This document shows positions 39,612 to 49,051 of a DNA stretch of 64,000 nt, piece after piece (position 1 is the first letter of the stretch; every line of letters begins with the position of its first letter). The stretch is from NCBI RefSeq assembly GCF_024436055.1, contig NZ_JANFNH010000034.1, forward strand, positions 1 through 64,000, read 5' to 3'. Source of the DNA: Streptantibioticus rubrisoli. GTDB taxonomy: Bacteria > Actinomycetota > Actinomycetes > Streptomycetales > Streptomycetaceae. Under the pieces are notes generated by a model. The model was not told the DNA's origin, made no database searches, and saw only the letters and a program-made list of their open reading frames with translations. Position numbers and translations under genes: made by a program.

Positions 39612-40508
39612 ATGGATCACCACGCCGAGCTGAGCGAGTTCCTGCGCTCCCGCCGCGCCCGTCTCACCCCGCCCGAGGCGGGAGTGCCGACGGACGGAGG
39701 ACCGCGCAGGGTGCCGGGGCTGCGGCGCGAGGAGCTGGCCCGGCTGGCCGGGGTGAGCACCGACTACTACACGCGGCTGGAGCAGGGGCGCACCCCCAAC
39801 TGCTCCGACGCGGTGCTGGACGCGGTGGCCCGGGCGCTGCGGTTGAGCGACACCGAACGGGTCTACCTCTTCGAGCTGGCCCGCCCCAAACGCACCCGCC
39901 GCCGCCCGGTGGTCCGCCCGCAGCGGGTCCGCCCCGGGGTGCACCGGATGCTGGAGACCCTGGACGGGCACGCTCCGGCGTTCGTCCTCGGCCGCCAACT
40001 GGACGTGCTGGCCGCCAACCGGCTGGCCCGCGCGCTGATCACCGACTTCGACGCGCTGCCGCAACGGCAGCGGAACATGGCCCGGCACATGTTCCTCGAC
40101 GAGTCCGCGCGCGAGCTGTACGTCGACTGGGAGGCCTGCGCGGCCGAGACCGTGGGCGCCCTGCGGCTGCTCGCCGCACGCCACCCCGACGACCCCCGGC
40201 TGACCGACCTGGTGGGCGAACTGAGCATCAAGAGCCCGCAGTTCCGCACCTGGTGGGCCGACCACAACGTGCGCGAACGCACCCACGGCAGCAAGCGCTA
40301 CCACCACCCGGTCGTCGGCGACCTCACCGTCGCCTACGAGTCCATGACCTTCCCCGGGGACCCCGACCAGACGATGTTCGTCTACACCGTCGAGCCCGGC
40401 TCCCCTTCCGAAACAGCCCTGCGGCTACTCGCCAACTGGACGGCGGGCAACGCACCGCAGGCCGCACCATCCACGGCATCCGCCACGCAAGGAGACACCC
40501 CCCGATGA
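39612..40508 (+). CDS. XRE regulator with MmyB-like ligand domain
   Basis: 298-aa regulator. The N-terminal helix-turn-helix is clear ([24 protein letters not shown], residues about 36-60), preceded by [14 protein letters not shown]. Residues about 110-280 form the MmyB ligand-binding domain ([21 protein letters not shown]; later [14 protein letters not shown] and [17 protein letters not shown]). Members usually sit beside, and control, an oxidoreductase, as here: its stop overlaps the dehydrogenase start (ATGA). Confidence 0.92.
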   Translation: MDHHAELSEFLRSRRARLTPPEAGVPTDGGPRRVPGLRREELARLAGVSTDYYTRLEQGRTPNCSDAVLDAVARALRLSDTERVYLFELARPKRTRRRPVVRPQRVRPGVHRMLETLDGHAPAFVLGRQLDVLAANRLARALITDFDALPQRQRNMARHMFLDESARELYVDWEACAAETVGALRLLAARHPDDPRLTDLVGELSIKSPQFRTWWADHNVRERTHGSKRYHHPVVGDLTVAYESMTFPGDPDQTMFVYTVEPGSPSETALRLLANWTAGNAPQAAPSTASATQGDTPR

Positions 40509-41557
40509 CGACCAACGTCACCGCCTACGCCGCACCCGCCGCCAAGGCCCCGCTGGAGCGCACCACGATCCCGCGCCGCGCGGTGGGCGAGCACGACGTT
40601 CTGATCGAGATCAAGTACGCGGGCATCTGCCACTCCGACATCCACCAGGCCCGCGACGAGTGGGGCGGCGCCACCTTCCCGATGGTGCCCGGCCACGAGA
40701 TCGCCGGAATCGTCGCCGAGGTCGGCTCCGGCGTCACCAAGTACGCCGTGGGCGACCGGGTCGGCGTCGGCTGCATGGTCGACTCCTGCCGGGAGTGCGA
40801 CAACTGCCGTGCGGGACAGGAGCAGTACTGCACCGGCGGCGGCATGATCGGCACGTACAACGCCACCGGCCGGGACGGCGAGCCGACGTACGGCGGCTAC
40901 AGCACCCACATCGTGGTGGACGAGGCGTACGTGCTGCGCATCCCCGAGGGCGTCGCGCTGGACGCGGCCGCTCCGCTGCTGTGCGCGGGCATCACCGTGT
41001 ACTCGCCGCTGCGGCACTGGAACGCCGGTCCCGGCAAGAAGGTCGCCGTCGTCGGCATGGGCGGCCTCGGCCACATGGCCGTCAAGATCGCGCACGCGCT
41101 GGGCGCCGAGGTCACCGTGCTCAGCCAGTCGCTGCGCAAGAAGGACGACGGGCTGAAGCTGGGCGCCGACCACTTCCACGCCACCAGCGACCCTGCCACC
41201 TTCCAGGAACTGGCGGGCAGCTTCGACCTGATCGTCAACACGGTCTCCGCCAATCTCGACGTGGACGCCTTCTTGGGGCTGCTGAAGCTGGACGGCGCCA
41301 TGGTGAACGTCGGCGCGCCGGAGAACCCCAGCTCGTTCAACGTCTTCTCGCTGCTCACCGCGCGGCGCACGCTCGCCGGTTCGATGATCGGCGGCATCCG
41401 GGAGACCCAGGAGATGCTGGACTTCTGCGCCGAGCACGGTCTCGGCGCGGAGATCGAGTTGATCGGCGCCGACCAGATCAACGAGGCCTACGAGCGGGTA
41501 CTGGCCAGCGACGTGCGGTACCGCTTCGTGATCGACATCGCCTCGCTGCGCGACTGA
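40505..41557 (+). CDS. zinc-dependent alcohol dehydrogenase (CAD/YahK-like)
   Basis: 350-aa medium-chain dehydrogenase. Catalytic zinc ligands lie in GICHSDIHQ and PGHEIAGIV, the structural zinc cysteines in [15 protein letters not shown], and the cofactor loop is [15 protein letters not shown]. These match the cinnamyl-alcohol/aldehyde reductase branch, normally NADPH-dependent with broad aldehyde range. It is translationally coupled to the XRE-MmyB regulator, which is probably its controller. A hairpin follows 53 bases after the stop. Confidence 0.92.
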   Translation: MTTNVTAYAAPAAKAPLERTTIPRRAVGEHDVLIEIKYAGICHSDIHQARDEWGGATFPMVPGHEIAGIVAEVGSGVTKYAVGDRVGVGCMVDSCRECDNCRAGQEQYCTGGGMIGTYNATGRDGEPTYGGYSTHIVVDEAYVLRIPEGVALDAAAPLLCAGITVYSPLRHWNAGPGKKVAVVGMGGLGHMAVKIAHALGAEVTVLSQSLRKKDDGLKLGADHFHATSDPATFQELAGSFDLIVNTVSANLDVDAFLGLLKLDGAMVNVGAPENPSSFNVFSLLTARRTLAGSMIGGIRETQEMLDFCAEHGLGAEIELIGADQINEAYERVLASDVRYRFVIDIASLRD

Positions 41558-41610
41558 TCCACGGGCCGGGCACGGCCTCCCGAGGCCAAGTTCTTATCGC
41601 CTTAACGGGG

Positions 41611-41630
41611 TTCGGGGGCCTGCCCCCGAA
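41611..41630. terminator. hairpin after the alcohol dehydrogenase
   Basis: TTCGGGGG/CCCCCGAA with a CCTG loop, lying between convergent genes. A similar CTGGGG/CCCCAG palindrome follows the ectB start region near 46900-46917, so the sequence belongs to a common repeat type in this genome. Confidence 0.6.
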
Positions 41631-41687
41631 GAAGTCCCCGCCGCGACGGTGAGCAGCCCCCGCGGCGGGGACCGGCGGTGTTCGCGC

Positions 41688-42461
41688 TCACCGCGACCGA
41701 GCGCACCGCACCGTCAGAGTCACCATCGGCAGGTCGAACTCGCCGGAAGCGGTCTCCGGCCGTGACGCCAGATACTCGCGGACGCGCCCCAGCAGGGCCG
41801 CTCGTTCGCCGGGCGGGACGACCAGGGTGTGCGAGTGGGTGCCGATCGTGGCGGTCAGGGAGTCGGCGGTACGGCGGTGGGCGTGCGGGAACTCCGCGAG
41901 CTCCCAGCCGCCGAACGCCGGATGCGCGGGCAGCTTGCGCTGGTTGTACCCCTTGGCGCTGGACGCCTCGCCGCGGGCCACCTTCTGCAGCCCCGCGATC
42001 CACTCGACCCGGTCGTCGTCCCGGTTCCACAGCGCTGCCAGCACCCCGCCGGGGCGCAGCACGCGGGCGATCTCGGGCAGTGCGCGGTCGTGGTCGAACC
42101 AGTGGAACGCCTGGCCCACCAGGACCGCGTCGAACGAGGCGTCCGGCGCCGGTATGGCCTCCGCCGTGCCCTGACGCGCGTCCACCTGCGGCGTCCGGCG
42201 CCGCAGCTCGGCGAGCATCCCGGCGTCCGGCTCCACCGCCGTCACCTCCAGGCCGCACCGGAGCAGCACCTCGGTCAACTTGCCGGTGCCCGCGCCGAGA
42301 TCGAGCACCCTCAGCCCCAGCCGGTCGGCCACGGGCTCGACCGCCCACTCCACCGCGGCCCGCGGATAGTCCGGCCGGTGCTCGGCGTACGCGCTGGCAT
42401 GCTCGCCGAACGAACTGGCCCGCCGGGCATGCAGGTTCTGGTCCTGAGCGTCATCAGTCAT
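41688..42461 (-). CDS. SAM-dependent methyltransferase
   Basis: 257-aa class I methyltransferase. Motif I is VLDLGAGTGKLTEVLL, followed by VTAVEPDAGMLAEL and the acidic loop; FDAVLVGQAFHWFDHDRALPEIARVLRPGGVLAALWN is the methyltransferase 11-type block. The FHWF feature is common in Streptomyces members of unknown substrate. It ends convergently with the alcohol dehydrogenase and starts 40 bases downstream of the IclR gene. Confidence 0.88.
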   Translation of the reverse strand: MTDDAQDQNLHARRASSFGEHASAYAEHRPDYPRAAVEWAVEPVADRLGLRVLDLGAGTGKLTEVLLRCGLEVTAVEPDAGMLAELRRRTPQVDARQGTAEAIPAPDASFDAVLVGQAFHWFDHDRALPEIARVLRPGGVLAALWNRDDDRVEWIAGLQKVARGEASSAKGYNQRKLPAHPAFGGWELAEFPHAHRRTADSLTATIGTHSHTLVVPPGERAALLGRVREYLASRPETASGEFDLPMVTLTVRCARSR

Positions 42462-42501
42462 GGCAGGACTCTAGGATCAACGGCCTGAGTCGGCCGCTCG
42501 A

Positions 42502-43272
42502 TTACAGCCGCCGAGTGGCCAGCGTCAGCCGGTCGCGGGCGTCGAACAGGGCGTCCTTGATCATCTGCTCGTGGGCCGTGGTGAGCCGGGCCACCGGCAC
42601 CGAGCAACTGATCGCGTCCCGCGCGGGCGTGCGGTAGGGGATCGCGACACCGAAGCAGCGCAGGCCCAGGGTGTTCTCCTCGCGGTCCACCGCGTACCCG
42701 TGCTCGCGGACCGTCCGCAACTCCTCGATCAGCCGCTCGCGGTCGGTGATGGTGTGCTCGGTCAGCGGATCCAGCTTCTCCGGCAGCATCTGGCGTACCT
42801 GCTCGTCGGTGTGGGTGGCCAGCAGCGCCTTGCCCAACGAGGTGCTGTACGCGGGCAGTCGGCGGCCCACCCGGGTGAACGGCCGCAGATAGTGCTGGGA
42901 TTGACGGGTCGCCAGGTACACCACGTCAGTGCCGTCGAGCCGGGCGAGGTGGATGGTCTCGGTGGTCTCGTCGGAGAGCCGGTCGAGGGTGGGGCGGGCG
43001 GCGGCCACCACCTCGTCGCCGTCGATGTACGAGGTGCCGACCAGCAGGGCGCGCACCCCGATGCCGTAGCGGGTGCCGGTGGCGTCCGTCTCGATCCAGC
43101 CGAGGTCGACCAGGGTGCGCAGCAGCATGTAGAGGCTGGACTTGGGGTAACCGACGGCTTCCTGCACGGCCGCGAGGCTGTGCATACCGGGGCGGCCCGC
43201 GAAGAACTCCAGCAGCTCCACCGTACGGACCGCGGACTTGACCTGGGACCCGCCGCCCTCGCCCGTAACCAT
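42502..43272 (-). CDS. IclR family transcription regulator
   Basis: 256-aa regulator. The winged helix-turn-helix (LAAVQEAVGYPKSSLYMLLRTLVDLGWIE) is at about residues 30-60 and the IclR effector domain follows (YSTSLGKALLA; GYAVDREENTLGLRCFGVAIP, with a cysteine at the ligand site). The target is not certain: relatives often control sugar-acid catabolism, and udh/kdgD lie only 4 kb away. Imperfect inverted repeats near 43331-43374 could be its operator. Confidence 0.9.
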   Translation of the reverse strand: MVTGEGGGSQVKSAVRTVELLEFFAGRPGMHSLAAVQEAVGYPKSSLYMLLRTLVDLGWIETDATGTRYGIGVRALLVGTSYIDGDEVVAAARPTLDRLSDETTETIHLARLDGTDVVYLATRQSQHYLRPFTRVGRRLPAYSTSLGKALLATHTDEQVRQMLPEKLDPLTEHTITDRERLIEELRTVREHGYAVDREENTLGLRCFGVAIPYRTPARDAISCSVPVARLTTAHEQMIKDALFDARDRLTLATRRL

Positions 43273-43608
43273 GATCCGAACCCCTCTTGTCCGAGTCGGG
43301 CGCCGCCAGTGCGCACCCCACAGGATTCACGAACGAAGACGGCGTTCACTCTACCGAACAGACGATGTTCCGGTTGAGCGAGCCGTGGAGGCATAACCGC
43401 CAGTTGCGGGCCTCCGCCGACGTGGTGGACGAAGTACCAGGCACCCCGGCCGCGCTGCTGCCGCCGCAACTGCGGGACCGGCGACCCGCTCGGCATGCCG
43501 CGACGCGTCGACGGTCAGCGCTACCCATGAGTCGGCCGTGGGGTGTGGCTATCCTGGGCGCCGCTCGGGCCTACCGCAACACAGCCGCACAGAAAGAGAC
43601 CGCCTGCC
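43273..43608. other. 336-bp divergent spacer
   Basis: No gene supported; the plus frame open from 43287 into the lipoprotein lacks a ribosome site and homology. Inverted repeats GAAC-N9-GTTC (43331-43347) and ACCGAACA/TGTTCCGGT (43353-43374, one extra C) could be operators. TATCCT at 43550-43555 is a possible -10 for the lipoprotein gene. Confidence 0.45.
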
Positions 43609-44283
43609 GTGTCTCATCGCACGAACCGCACCCTGCTCCGCCCCGCCGCCGCCGTCGCGCTCACCGCCGCCCTGGGCCTCACGCTCGCCGCGTGCGGCTC
43701 GGGCGGCAGCGCCTCCGGCAAGACCGCCGCCAGCGCCGCCGCACCGCAGAGCGCTGGCCGGACCGCTGTCCCGGCCGCCCCCCGCACCACCGCGCAGGGC
43801 CGTACCACCCTGCCGCCGTGGGATGCCCCCAGTGACGCCAGCGCCCGGGCCAAGGCCGCCCAGCTGCCGATGCTGGGCGCCGAGGGCCAGGTGATGCACA
43901 TCCACACGCACCTGGACATCCTCGTGGGCGGGCAGCCGGTGACCGTCCCCGCGTACATCGGCATCGACATGAAGCAGCAGCGGATCAGCCCGCTGCACAC
44001 CCACACCCCCGACGGGGTGATCCACATCGAGTCGCCGGTGAAGGCCGACTTCACCCTCGGCCAGTTCATGACCGAATGGAACGTCGCGCTGAGCGCCGAC
44101 CAGCTCGGCGGGCTGAAGGCGGGCGGCGGCAAGGAACTGCGCGCCTACGTCAACGGCAAGCAGATCAAGGGCGATCCCGCCGCGATCGTGCTCAAGGCAC
44201 ACGACGAGATCGCCCTTGTCTACGGTCCGGCGGGCCAGCAGGTGAAGGTCCCCAACACCTTCAACTGGCCCGCCGGAGAGTGA
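43609..44283 (+). CDS. secreted lipoprotein of unknown function
   Basis: 224-aa lipoprotein. A basic N-terminus and hydrophobic core end in the lipobox LAAC at residue about 30, so it should be attached to the outer face of the membrane. A low-complexity Ser/Ala/Thr linker (about residues 32-75) precedes a compact domain with an unusual histidine cluster (QVMHIHTHLDIL) and HTHTPDGVIHIESP, which suggest metal binding. GTG 43609 follows AGAAAGAG. I do not recognise the family's function. Confidence 0.8.
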   Translation: MSHRTNRTLLRPAAAVALTAALGLTLAACGSGGSASGKTAASAAAPQSAGRTAVPAAPRTTAQGRTTLPPWDAPSDASARAKAAQLPMLGAEGQVMHIHTHLDILVGGQPVTVPAYIGIDMKQQRISPLHTHTPDGVIHIESPVKADFTLGQFMTEWNVALSADQLGGLKAGGGKELRAYVNGKQIKGDPAAIVLKAHDEIALVYGPAGQQVKVPNTFNWPAGE

Positions 44284-44286
44284 GCC

Positions 44287-45174
44287 TCACCGCACCGGCG
44301 TGAAGTCCCGTGCCCCGATGAAGTCGGGGCGCGGCGCCGGGGCCGCGAACGGTTCGACCGCGGTGTTCTCCACGCTGTTGAACACGATGAACACGTTGCT
44401 GCGCGGGAACGGGGTGATGTTGTCGCCGGAACCGTGCATGCAGTTGCAGTCGAACCAGGTCGCCGAACCGGCCGGGCCGGTGAACAGCTTGATGCCGTGC
44501 CGCCCGGCCAGTTCGGTCAGCGCCTCGTTCGACGGGGTGCCCGCCTCCTGCATCTGCAGCGACCGCTTGTAGTTGTCCTTCGGCGTCACGCCCGCGCAGC
44601 CGACGAACGTACGGTGCGAGCCGGGCATGATCATCAGGCCGCCGTTGGTGTCGTGGTTCTCGGTCAGCGCGATCGACACCGACACCGTGCGCATCCTCGG
44701 CAGACCGTCCTCGGCGTGCCAGGTCTCGAAGTCCGAGTGCCAGTAGAAGCCGCTGGCGCCGAAGCCCGGCTTGACGTTGACCCGGCTCTGGTGGACGTAC
44801 ACCTCGGAGCCGAGGATCTGCCGGGCGCGGTCGAGCACCCGCGGGTCGCGGACCAGTTCGGCGAAGACCTCGCTGATCTTGTGCACCTCGAAGACCGAGC
44901 GGATGTCCTGGGACTTCGGTTCTATGATGGCCCGTTCGTCGGCTCGGACCGCCGGATCGGCGAGCAGCCGGTCCAACTCGGCGCGGTAATGCGCCACTTC
45001 CTCCGGCGTCAGCAGCCGGTCCACCGTCAAGAACCCGTCGCGGTCGTAGCCGCGCAGCTCGGACGGCTGGATCGGGCCCGACACGCCGGGGGTCGCCCAC
45101 ACCACCGGGTCCTGGCGCGGGGTGCTGACTTCGGCGGTGCCTCGGGTCGGGTACAGGTCGGTTATCGTCGTCAT
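44287..45174 (-). CDS. ectD: ectoine 5-hydroxylase
   Basis: 295-aa non-haem iron, 2-oxoglutarate-dependent oxygenase making 5-hydroxyectoine. The EctD signature FYWHSDFETWHAEDGLPRM includes the iron-binding His and Asp; the second histidine is in NCMHGSGDNITP. It is the last gene of ectABCD and starts 3 bases after the ectC stop. The stop lies 3 bases from the convergent lipoprotein stop, with no terminator between them. Confidence 0.96.
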   Translation of the reverse strand: MTTITDLYPTRGTAEVSTPRQDPVVWATPGVSGPIQPSELRGYDRDGFLTVDRLLTPEEVAHYRAELDRLLADPAVRADERAIIEPKSQDIRSVFEVHKISEVFAELVRDPRVLDRARQILGSEVYVHQSRVNVKPGFGASGFYWHSDFETWHAEDGLPRMRTVSVSIALTENHDTNGGLMIMPGSHRTFVGCAGVTPKDNYKRSLQMQEAGTPSNEALTELAGRHGIKLFTGPAGSATWFDCNCMHGSGDNITPFPRSNVFIVFNSVENTAVEPFAAPAPRPDFIGARDFTPVR

Positions 45175-45177
45175 CGC

Positions 45178-45576
45178 TCAGTCCTCCTCCGTCAGCAGCG
45201 GGTACACACCGTTCTCGTCGTGCTGCTCGCGGCCGGTGACCGGCGGGTTGAACACGCACAGGCAGCGGAAGTCGGTCTTCGGCCGCATGGTGTGCTTCTC
45301 GTGGCCGTTGAGCAGGTACATCGTGCCGGGCGTGATCCAGTGCTTCTCGCCGGTCTCCTCGTTGGTGAGCTCGGCCTCACCCTCCACGCAGACGACGGCC
45401 TCGATGTGGTTGGCGTACCACATCCTCGTCTCGGTACCCGCGTACATCACGGTCTCGTGCAGGGAGAAGCCGACGCGTTCCCCGGCCAGGACGATGCGCT
45501 TGCTCTCCCAGGTGCCCGAGGCGGCCTTCACATGGCGGTCGGTGCCTTCGAGTTCCTTGAACGATCGGACGATCAC
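45178..45576 (-). CDS. ectC: L-ectoine synthase
   Basis: 132-aa cupin enzyme closing N-gamma-acetyl-diaminobutyrate to ectoine. Family blocks: [33 protein letters not shown], and [10 protein letters not shown], with metal-binding Glu, Tyr and His positions. GTG 45576 gives exactly the usual EctC length; the frame is open 18 codons upstream toward ectB but without homology. Confidence 0.96.
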   Translation of the reverse strand: MIVRSFKELEGTDRHVKAASGTWESKRIVLAGERVGFSLHETVMYAGTETRMWYANHIEAVVCVEGEAELTNEETGEKHWITPGTMYLLNGHEKHTMRPKTDFRCLCVFNPPVTGREQHDENGVYPLLTEED

Positions 45577-45607
45577 GGTGGTGCGGTGCCTTTCTTCGGA
45601 GGGGCCG

Positions 45608-46876
45608 TTACGCGGTCTCGCGGACGGCACGGGCGAGGGTGCGCAGCCCCTCGTCCAGTTCGTCGGGGGTGATGGTCAGCGCGGGCAGCAGTTTGACGAC
45701 CTCGCTCTCCGGGCCCGAGGTCTCCAGCAGCATCCCCAGCTCGAAGGCCCGGGCGCAGACATCGCCCGCTCGCCGCTTGTCGGCGAACTCCAGGCCCCAG
45801 ACCAGGCCGCGCCCACGGAATTCGACGCCGGAGTGTCGGTGCTCGCGGACGATCTCGCCCAGTGCGGCCTCGATCTGCTCGCCGCGGGCCAGCGTCTGCT
45901 TCTCCATCTGGCCGTCCGCCCAATAGGTGTCCAGCGCGGCGGTGGCCGTGACGAACGCCGGGTTGTTGCCGCGGAAGGTGCCGTTGTGCTCGCCGGGCTC
46001 CCACAGGTCCAGCTCGGGCTTGAACAGCGTCAGCGACATCGGCAGGCCGTAGCCGCTGATGGACTTCGACAGGGTGACGATGTCCGGCTCGATCCCGGCC
46101 TCCTCGAAGGAGAAGAACGGACCGGTACGGCCGCAGCCCATCTGGATGTCGTCCACGATCAGCAGCATGTCGCGGCGCTTGCACAGCTCGGCGAGGCCGC
46201 GCAGCCACTCGGCGCGGGCCACGTTGATGCCGCCCTCGCCCTGGATGGTCTCCACGATCACCGCGGCGGGCTGGTTGAGGCCCGAACCCTGGTCCGCCAG
46301 CAGCCGCTCGAACCACAGGAAGTCAGGGACCTGCCCGTCGAGGTAGTGGTCGAACGGCATCGGGGTGCCGTGCACCAGCGGGATCCCGGCACCCGCCCGT
46401 TTGAAGGCGTTGCCGGTCACCGCGAGCGAGCCCAGCGACATGCCGTGGAAGGCGTTGGTGAACGACACGATCGCCTCCCGCCCCTTGGCCTTGCGGGCCA
46501 GTTTCAGCGCCGCCTCCACGGCGTTGGTGCCGGTGGGGCCGGGGAACATCACCTTGTAGTCGAGGTCCCGCGGGCGCAGCACCACGTCCTGGAAGGTGCT
46601 GAGGAAGGCGCGTTTGGCCGTGGTGCTCATGTCCAGGCCGTGGGTGATCCCGTCGCGTTCCAGGTAGTCGAGCAGTGCGCGCTTCAACACCGGGTTGTTG
46701 TGGCCGTAGTTGAGCGCGCCCGCCCCGGAGAAGAAGTCCAGGTAGCTGTGTCCGTCCTCGTCGTGGATCCGGCTGCCCTGCGCGCGGTCGAACACCGCGG
46801 GCCAGCCGCGGCAGTAGCTGCGCACCTCGGACTCAAGAGACTCGAAGACACTGAGTGCGGGCGGGGTGATGGTCAC
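45608..46876 (-). CDS. ectB: diaminobutyrate-2-oxoglutarate transaminase
   Basis: 422-aa PLP-dependent class III aminotransferase making diaminobutyrate from aspartate semialdehyde. The [12 protein letters not shown] block near residue 50, [17 protein letters not shown], and the PLP lysine in [15 protein letters not shown] are present. GTG start. It lies 106 bases behind ectA, a gap holding GC palindromes, and 31 before ectC. Confidence 0.97.
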   Translation of the reverse strand: MTITPPALSVFESLESEVRSYCRGWPAVFDRAQGSRIHDEDGHSYLDFFSGAGALNYGHNNPVLKRALLDYLERDGITHGLDMSTTAKRAFLSTFQDVVLRPRDLDYKVMFPGPTGTNAVEAALKLARKAKGREAIVSFTNAFHGMSLGSLAVTGNAFKRAGAGIPLVHGTPMPFDHYLDGQVPDFLWFERLLADQGSGLNQPAAVIVETIQGEGGINVARAEWLRGLAELCKRRDMLLIVDDIQMGCGRTGPFFSFEEAGIEPDIVTLSKSISGYGLPMSLTLFKPELDLWEPGEHNGTFRGNNPAFVTATAALDTYWADGQMEKQTLARGEQIEAALGEIVREHRHSGVEFRGRGLVWGLEFADKRRAGDVCARAFELGMLLETSGPESEVVKLLPALTITPDELDEGLRTLARAVRETA

Positions 46877-46982
46877 CGTATAGGCTCCTTAGTGGGGGCC
46901 TGGGGGCGTTGCCCCAGAAGAAATCCTCATCGCGCGGTCAGGAGCAGGGGCCCGGGGGCGGCAGCCGCCGGAGCGGGCCCCT

Positions 46983-47525
46983 TCACCGGGAGGGCCGCAG
47001 GGGGCCGATCCGGTAGAGAACCTCCGTGCCGTGGCCGTCGGGGAACTGACCGTCGTCGAACAGCACTTCGCGCTCTATCGGTGCGCCGTGCCGCTCGCCG
47101 TACGCGGTGAACAGCCGGTTGGAGGCGTGGTTGTCAGGGGTGATCGTGGTCTCGACGCGGTCGATGCCGAGGCCGGTGACCCGTTCGGTCAGCCCGTCGA
47201 GCATCGCGGTGGCGAGCCCCCGGCCGCGGTACGCGTGGTCCACCGCCACCTGCCAGACGACCAGGGTCCCGGGCCGCTCGGGGCGGACGTAGCCGGTCAC
47301 GAACCCCACCGGCTCACCGCGGCCGTCCCGGGCCACCACCGAGGTGCGGGCGAAGTCCCGGCACCACAGCAGGTAGCTGTACGACGAGTTGAGGTCCAGC
47401 GCCTTGGAGTCACGGGCGATGCGCCAGATCGCGGCACCGTCGTCCACGGTGGGCACATCCAGTCGGCAAGGGGAATTCGAGGTCTTCACGGCTTCGCGTA
47501 CAAGGTCGTCTTGTGCGGCGGTCAT
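46983..47525 (-). CDS. ectA: diaminobutyrate acetyltransferase
   Basis: 180-aa GNAT-fold acetyltransferase that acetylates diaminobutyrate, the first committed ectoine step. The acetyl-CoA site is in VDHAYRGRGLATAML; the family start CRLDVPTVDDGAAIWRIARDSKALDLNSSY is typical. ATG 47525 is chosen although no strong ribosome site is seen; 70 more codons are open upstream without homology. It heads ectABCD, so the promoter lies in 47526-47947. Confidence 0.95.
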   Translation of the reverse strand: MTAAQDDLVREAVKTSNSPCRLDVPTVDDGAAIWRIARDSKALDLNSSYSYLLWCRDFARTSVVARDGRGEPVGFVTGYVRPERPGTLVVWQVAVDHAYRGRGLATAMLDGLTERVTGLGIDRVETTITPDNHASNRLFTAYGERHGAPIEREVLFDDGQFPDGHGTEVLYRIGPLRPSR

Positions 47526-47644
47526 GCGGATTGAATTTACCGAGATCAAAAGTGAAATGCATCGGCCTTCGGGGTTACCCCGGGCGCTGGAATGTGTTAT
47601 CGCGCGCACGCGACCCGGCACGCAAACAGAGCAACAGGAGTGGA

Positions 47645-47672
47645 GTTTTGCCCGGATATACCCGGGCAAAAC
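47645..47672. promoter_or_regulatory. 11-bp inverted repeat upstream of ectA
   Basis: GTTTTGCCCGG and its exact complement CCGGGCAAAAC are separated by ATATAC. The site is 120 bases upstream of the ectA start. It could be an operator for the osmolyte operon; the TATA-rich centre could also be part of a promoter, or the element could be a hairpin. Confidence 0.5.
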
Positions 47673-47934
47673 GGAATGCGTGTGGAGTCCGTCACAACTC
47701 CATAACACGGTTGAGATCCGCTGGACTCGGGTCATCGGGTTTAGCGGAATCTTGGTGTTTAGCCCTGGAGAGGCTGGGCAGAAGAAGACGGGAGAATGCC
47801 GTGTGAATAATTCCCGAAGTATTCCGGGAAGTCTGCCGCAGAAATGATTCAGCGTCCAGTGGCGGGTTTACCCGCCCCCGTCCCGGGCAGACGTGCGGCG
47901 TGACCGTCCCGGTGGAGCCGCCGTACCCGAGTCG

Positions 47935-47940
47935 TAGAGT
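47935..47940 (+). promoter_or_regulatory. -10 element for leaderless amidohydrolase gene
   Basis: TAGAGT ends 7 bases before the ATG at 47948, with no ribosome site between, as for a leaderless start. Confidence 0.45.
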
Positions 47941-47947
47941 CCTGTCC

Positions 47948-49039
47948 ATGACGGATGGCGCGGTGTTGCACATCAAGGGGCGGGTGCTGGTCGGACCCGA
48001 GGAGGTTCGCGACGAGCTGTGGGTGGTCGCCGGGCGCGTGACGTACGAGCGGCCCGCGCACGCCGGGGATGTGGCCACCGTCCACGGATGGGCGCTGCCG
48101 GGGCTGGTGGACGCGCACTGCCATGTGGGACTTGACGCGCACGGCGCGGTGGACGAGGCGACCAGCGAGAAGCAGGCGATGGCCGAGCGCGACGCCGGGG
48201 CACTGCTGCTGCGGGACGCCGGAACGCCCGCGGACACCCGGTGGGTGGACGAGCGGGAGGACCTGCCGAAGATCATCCGGGCGGGCCGCCACATCGCCCG
48301 TACCCGCCGCTACATCCGCAACTACGCGCATGAGATCGAGCCGGGCGACCTGGCCGCCTACGTACGGCGGGAGGCGCGGCGCGGTGACGGATGGGTGAAG
48401 CTGGTCGGCGACTGGATCGACCGCGAGGTGGGCGACCTCACGCCGTGCTGGCCGCGGTGGGCGATCGACGAGGCGATCGCCGCGGCCCATCAGGAGGGCG
48501 CCCGGGTCACCGCGCACTGCTTCTCGGAGGACTCGCTCACCGACCTGGTGGAGGCGGGCATCGACTGCGTCGAGCACGCCACCGGCCTGACCGAGGAGAC
48601 CATCCCGCTGTTCGCGGAGCGCGGCGTGGCGATCGTTCCCACGTTGGTCAACATCGCGACGTTCCCGGACCTGGCGGCCGGGGGAGAGGAGAAGTTCCCC
48701 AACTGGGCAGCGCACATGCGGCGGTTGCACGCCCGCCGCTATGACACCGTGCGGGCCGCCCATGACGCGGGGATCCAGATCTTCACCGGTACCGACGCGG
48801 GCGGTTCGCTGCCGCACGGCCTGGTCGCGGACGAGGTGGCCGAGCTGGTGGCCGCGGGGATACCGGCGCTCGACGCGCTCGCGGCGGCGACCTGGCGGGC
48901 CAGGGAGTGGCTCGGCCGACCGCGGCTGGAGGAGGGCGCGCCCGCCGACCTGGTGGTGTACGAGGCCGATCCGCGCGCCGACGTAAGGGTGTTGGCGGCC
49001 CCGCAGCGGGTCGTGCTGCGGGGCCGGGTGGTCGGATGA
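47948..49039 (+). CDS. amidohydrolase (imidazolonepropionase-like)
   Basis: 363-aa metal-dependent hydrolase. Metal ligands are visible in LVDAHCHVGL (His-X-His), VKLVGDW (bridging lysine), VTAHCF, CVEHATGL and FTGTDAGGSLPHG (the final aspartate). This complete set argues for a binuclear active enzyme. The substrate is unknown; relatives act on cyclic amides, prolidase-like substrates and aryl amidines. It is divergent from ectABCD and convergent with the Clp_N protein gene. ATG 47948 fits the leaderless -10. Confidence 0.9.
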   Translation: MTDGAVLHIKGRVLVGPEEVRDELWVVAGRVTYERPAHAGDVATVHGWALPGLVDAHCHVGLDAHGAVDEATSEKQAMAERDAGALLLRDAGTPADTRWVDEREDLPKIIRAGRHIARTRRYIRNYAHEIEPGDLAAYVRREARRGDGWVKLVGDWIDREVGDLTPCWPRWAIDEAIAAAHQEGARVTAHCFSEDSLTDLVEAGIDCVEHATGLTEETIPLFAERGVAIVPTLVNIATFPDLAAGGEEKFPNWAAHMRRLHARRYDTVRAAHDAGIQIFTGTDAGGSLPHGLVADEVAELVAAGIPALDALAAATWRAREWLGRPRLEEGAPADLVVYEADPRADVRVLAAPQRVVLRGRVVG

Positions 49040-49051
49040 CGGGTCGAGCGG

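Larger units (their letters stand above)
47526..47947. other. 422-bp divergent spacer ectA/amidohydrolase
   Basis: Less GC-rich than the genes around it and without a supported gene. It holds the ectABCD promoter (minus), the amidohydrolase promoter (plus; TAGAGT at 47935-47940, 7 bases before the ATG), an 11-bp inverted repeat at 47645-47672, and TTCCCG-N8-CGGGAA at 47811-47830. Confidence 0.6.

Noticed and set aside
43287-43835. 182-codon plus-strand frame upstream of the lipoprotein
   Set aside because: Runs out of frame over the lipoprotein signal peptide, lacks a ribosome site and shows no family features.
46877-46982. Small gene between ectB and ectA
   Set aside because: The 106-bp gap consists of GC palindromes of the common intergenic type, with no start and ribosome site.
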